From assembly GCA_020052975.1 (NCBI GenBank), contig JAGVOC010000277.1, forward strand, positions 1 through 15,339: 15,339 bases of DNA. The letters run 5' to 3'. Shown in pieces: positions 14,869 through 15,339 of the stretch (position 1 is the first letter of the stretch; every line of letters begins with the position of its first letter). This DNA is from Desulfobacterales bacterium. Its GTDB lineage: Bacteria; Desulfobacterota; Desulfobacteria; Desulfobacterales; RPRI01. The notes under the pieces are model-generated. The model worked only from the letters and a program-made list of their open reading frames with translations, was not told where the DNA came from and did no database searches. Position numbers and translations under genes: made by a program.

Positions 14869-15174
14869 ATGGGTTTCGGATTTAATGAAATAGCTGTTGT
14901 GGCTTTAATTGCATTTGCAATATTTTTTCTACCGAGGCTGAAGGGGAGAAGGCAGGAAATAAGATTTGTCAAATCAACCCCAAAAAGCCTTGTTGTTTCG
15001 GGCCGCATGCGCCTTGCAATATTCGTCTCCATTTTATGGGCTGTCGGGGTGGCATTGTTTTTTCAGCCGTGGAATGAAAATCTGTTTCTTTTCCTATATA
15101 TCGGAATGGGGCCGGTTTTTCTTGGTTGGGGATTAATCTGGGTTCTTGCCGGATATGGAAAATACAGAAGATAA
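14869..15174 (+). CDS. Small membrane protein, three predicted helices, unknown function
   Basis: A 101-residue protein I do not recognise. Three hydrophobic segments are visible: about 6-22 (NEIAVVALIAFAIFFLP), 46-65 (RMRLAIFVSILWAVGVALFF) and 70-92 (FLFLYIGMGPVFLGWGLIWVL), with a basic loop RLKGRRQE between the first two and a basic tail GKYRR. The first helix plus basic loop recalls TatA, but the two further helices do not fit that family. GGAG (14861-14864) precedes the ATG by 4 nt, a little close. It begins 52 nt after a repeat element and is alone on its strand here. Good translation signals and a coherent membrane topology support it as real; no role is assigned. Confidence 0.72.
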   Translation: MGFGFNEIAVVALIAFAIFFLPRLKGRRQEIRFVKSTPKSLVVSGRMRLAIFVSILWAVGVALFFQPWNENLFLFLYIGMGPVFLGWGLIWVLAGYGKYRR

Positions 15175-15187
15175 CAGAAACCACTTA

Positions 15188-15216
15188 GTGTCCATCCGGA
15201 AACCAAATTTGGACAC
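15188..15216. terminator. Hairpin after the small membrane protein gene
   Basis: The arms GTGTCCA (15188-15194) and TGGACAC (15210-15216) pair perfectly over a 15-nt loop, 13 nt after the stop codon. There is no U tract. It may be a weak terminator, or part of the repeat that continues to the window end. Confidence 0.4.
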
Positions 15217-15270
15217 ATGTGAGTTTCCAATTCGGAAATAGGCAATTTTGGGCAAGCTCAAGGAAATCAA

Positions 15271-15316
15271 GGGATTGCGCGGAGACATACGCATTGTATG
15301 TCGCACAAGAAATCCC
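15271..15316. repeat. Nested palindrome at the right edge
   Basis: The central stem GACATAC (15284-15290) with GTATGTC (15296-15302) has a 5-nt loop. The outer ends GGGATT (15271-15276) and AATCCC (15311-15316) also pair. No reading frame here looks real. It may be part of a larger repeat cut off by the window edge. Confidence 0.55.
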
Positions 15317-15339
15317 GCAGATTGACACAGAGATCGCAC

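Noticed and set aside
14869..14960. TatA-like N terminus of the small membrane protein
   Set aside because: Helix plus basic segment is similar, but the FGP hinge and amphipathic helix are missing and two more membrane helices follow.
15133..15339. Minus-strand frame reaching the right edge
   Set aside because: It runs through palindromic repeat sequence and has no recognisable protein features. It could be partial, but nothing supports it.
1..15339. Defence island, prophage, toxin-antitoxin or secondary-metabolite cluster
   Set aside because: Every supported gene fits housekeeping, envelope or small conserved families. No nuclease, reverse transcriptase, integrase or toxin-like pair was seen.

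Overview
The window looks like chromosomal DNA of a mid-GC, anaerobic-type Gram-negative bacterium, most likely a Desulfobacterota (deltaproteobacterial) relative. This is inferred from the gene mix (ETF:quinone oxidoreductase, UbiB-like kinase, MurJ, a long AsmA-like protein, a YwbE/DUF2196 protein) and from abundant intergenic palindromic repeats built around the string TTTTTACGA. No rRNA, tRNA, CRISPR array, transposase, phage or defence locus is visible. Most of the content is housekeeping and envelope genes.

Layout. 1-99: repeat element whose end carries the Shine-Dalgarno of a UbiB/ABC1-family kinase gene (101-1798, +). 1797-1948: a 127-bp palindrome plus a fragment, between the kinase gene and the convergent ETF-QO gene (1962-3632, -). 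3633-3965: spacer with a decayed palindrome. 3966-4793 (+): family 2 glycosyltransferase. 4892-6619 (+): lipoprotein metallo-beta-lactamase of the alkylsulfatase type. 6626-6658: hairpin shared with the convergent cold-shock gene (6683-6883, -), which has a good sigma70-type promoter and a leader of about 120 nt. 7235-7493: a 259-bp MITE-like element with imperfect 28-bp terminal inverted repeats, directly upstream of a ywbE-like gene (7511-7711, +). Next come a secreted DUF3617 protein (7951-8382, +) and a Cys-rich DUF3795 protein (8470-8943, +). A nested palindrome (9018-9071) separates these from the translationally coupled DUF948-YtxH pair (9763 to 9100, -). A MurJ-like flippase (9968-11545, +) overlaps tail-to-tail by 14 nt with a 1026-residue AsmA-like protein (14612 to 11532, -). 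After a second mosaic repeat (14743-14816) comes a small three-helix membrane protein (14869-15174, +), then palindromic repeat sequence at the right edge.

How it fits together. The genes are mostly single transcription units facing in mixed directions. The only clear operon is DUF948-YtxH. Functional themes are quinone-linked metabolism (UbiB-like kinase, ETF-QO) and envelope biogenesis (MurJ-like flippase, AsmA-like protein, glycosyltransferase, secreted DUF3617, small membrane protein).

The most unusual content is the repeat family. At least four loci share exchangeable modules: a 68-bp exact inverted pair 7.3 kb apart, a 39-bp exact inverted pair 14.7 kb apart, and a 35-bp near-identical direct pair. 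One module supplies a ribosome-binding site and another begins inside a stop codon. I did not find a convincing new multi-gene system.
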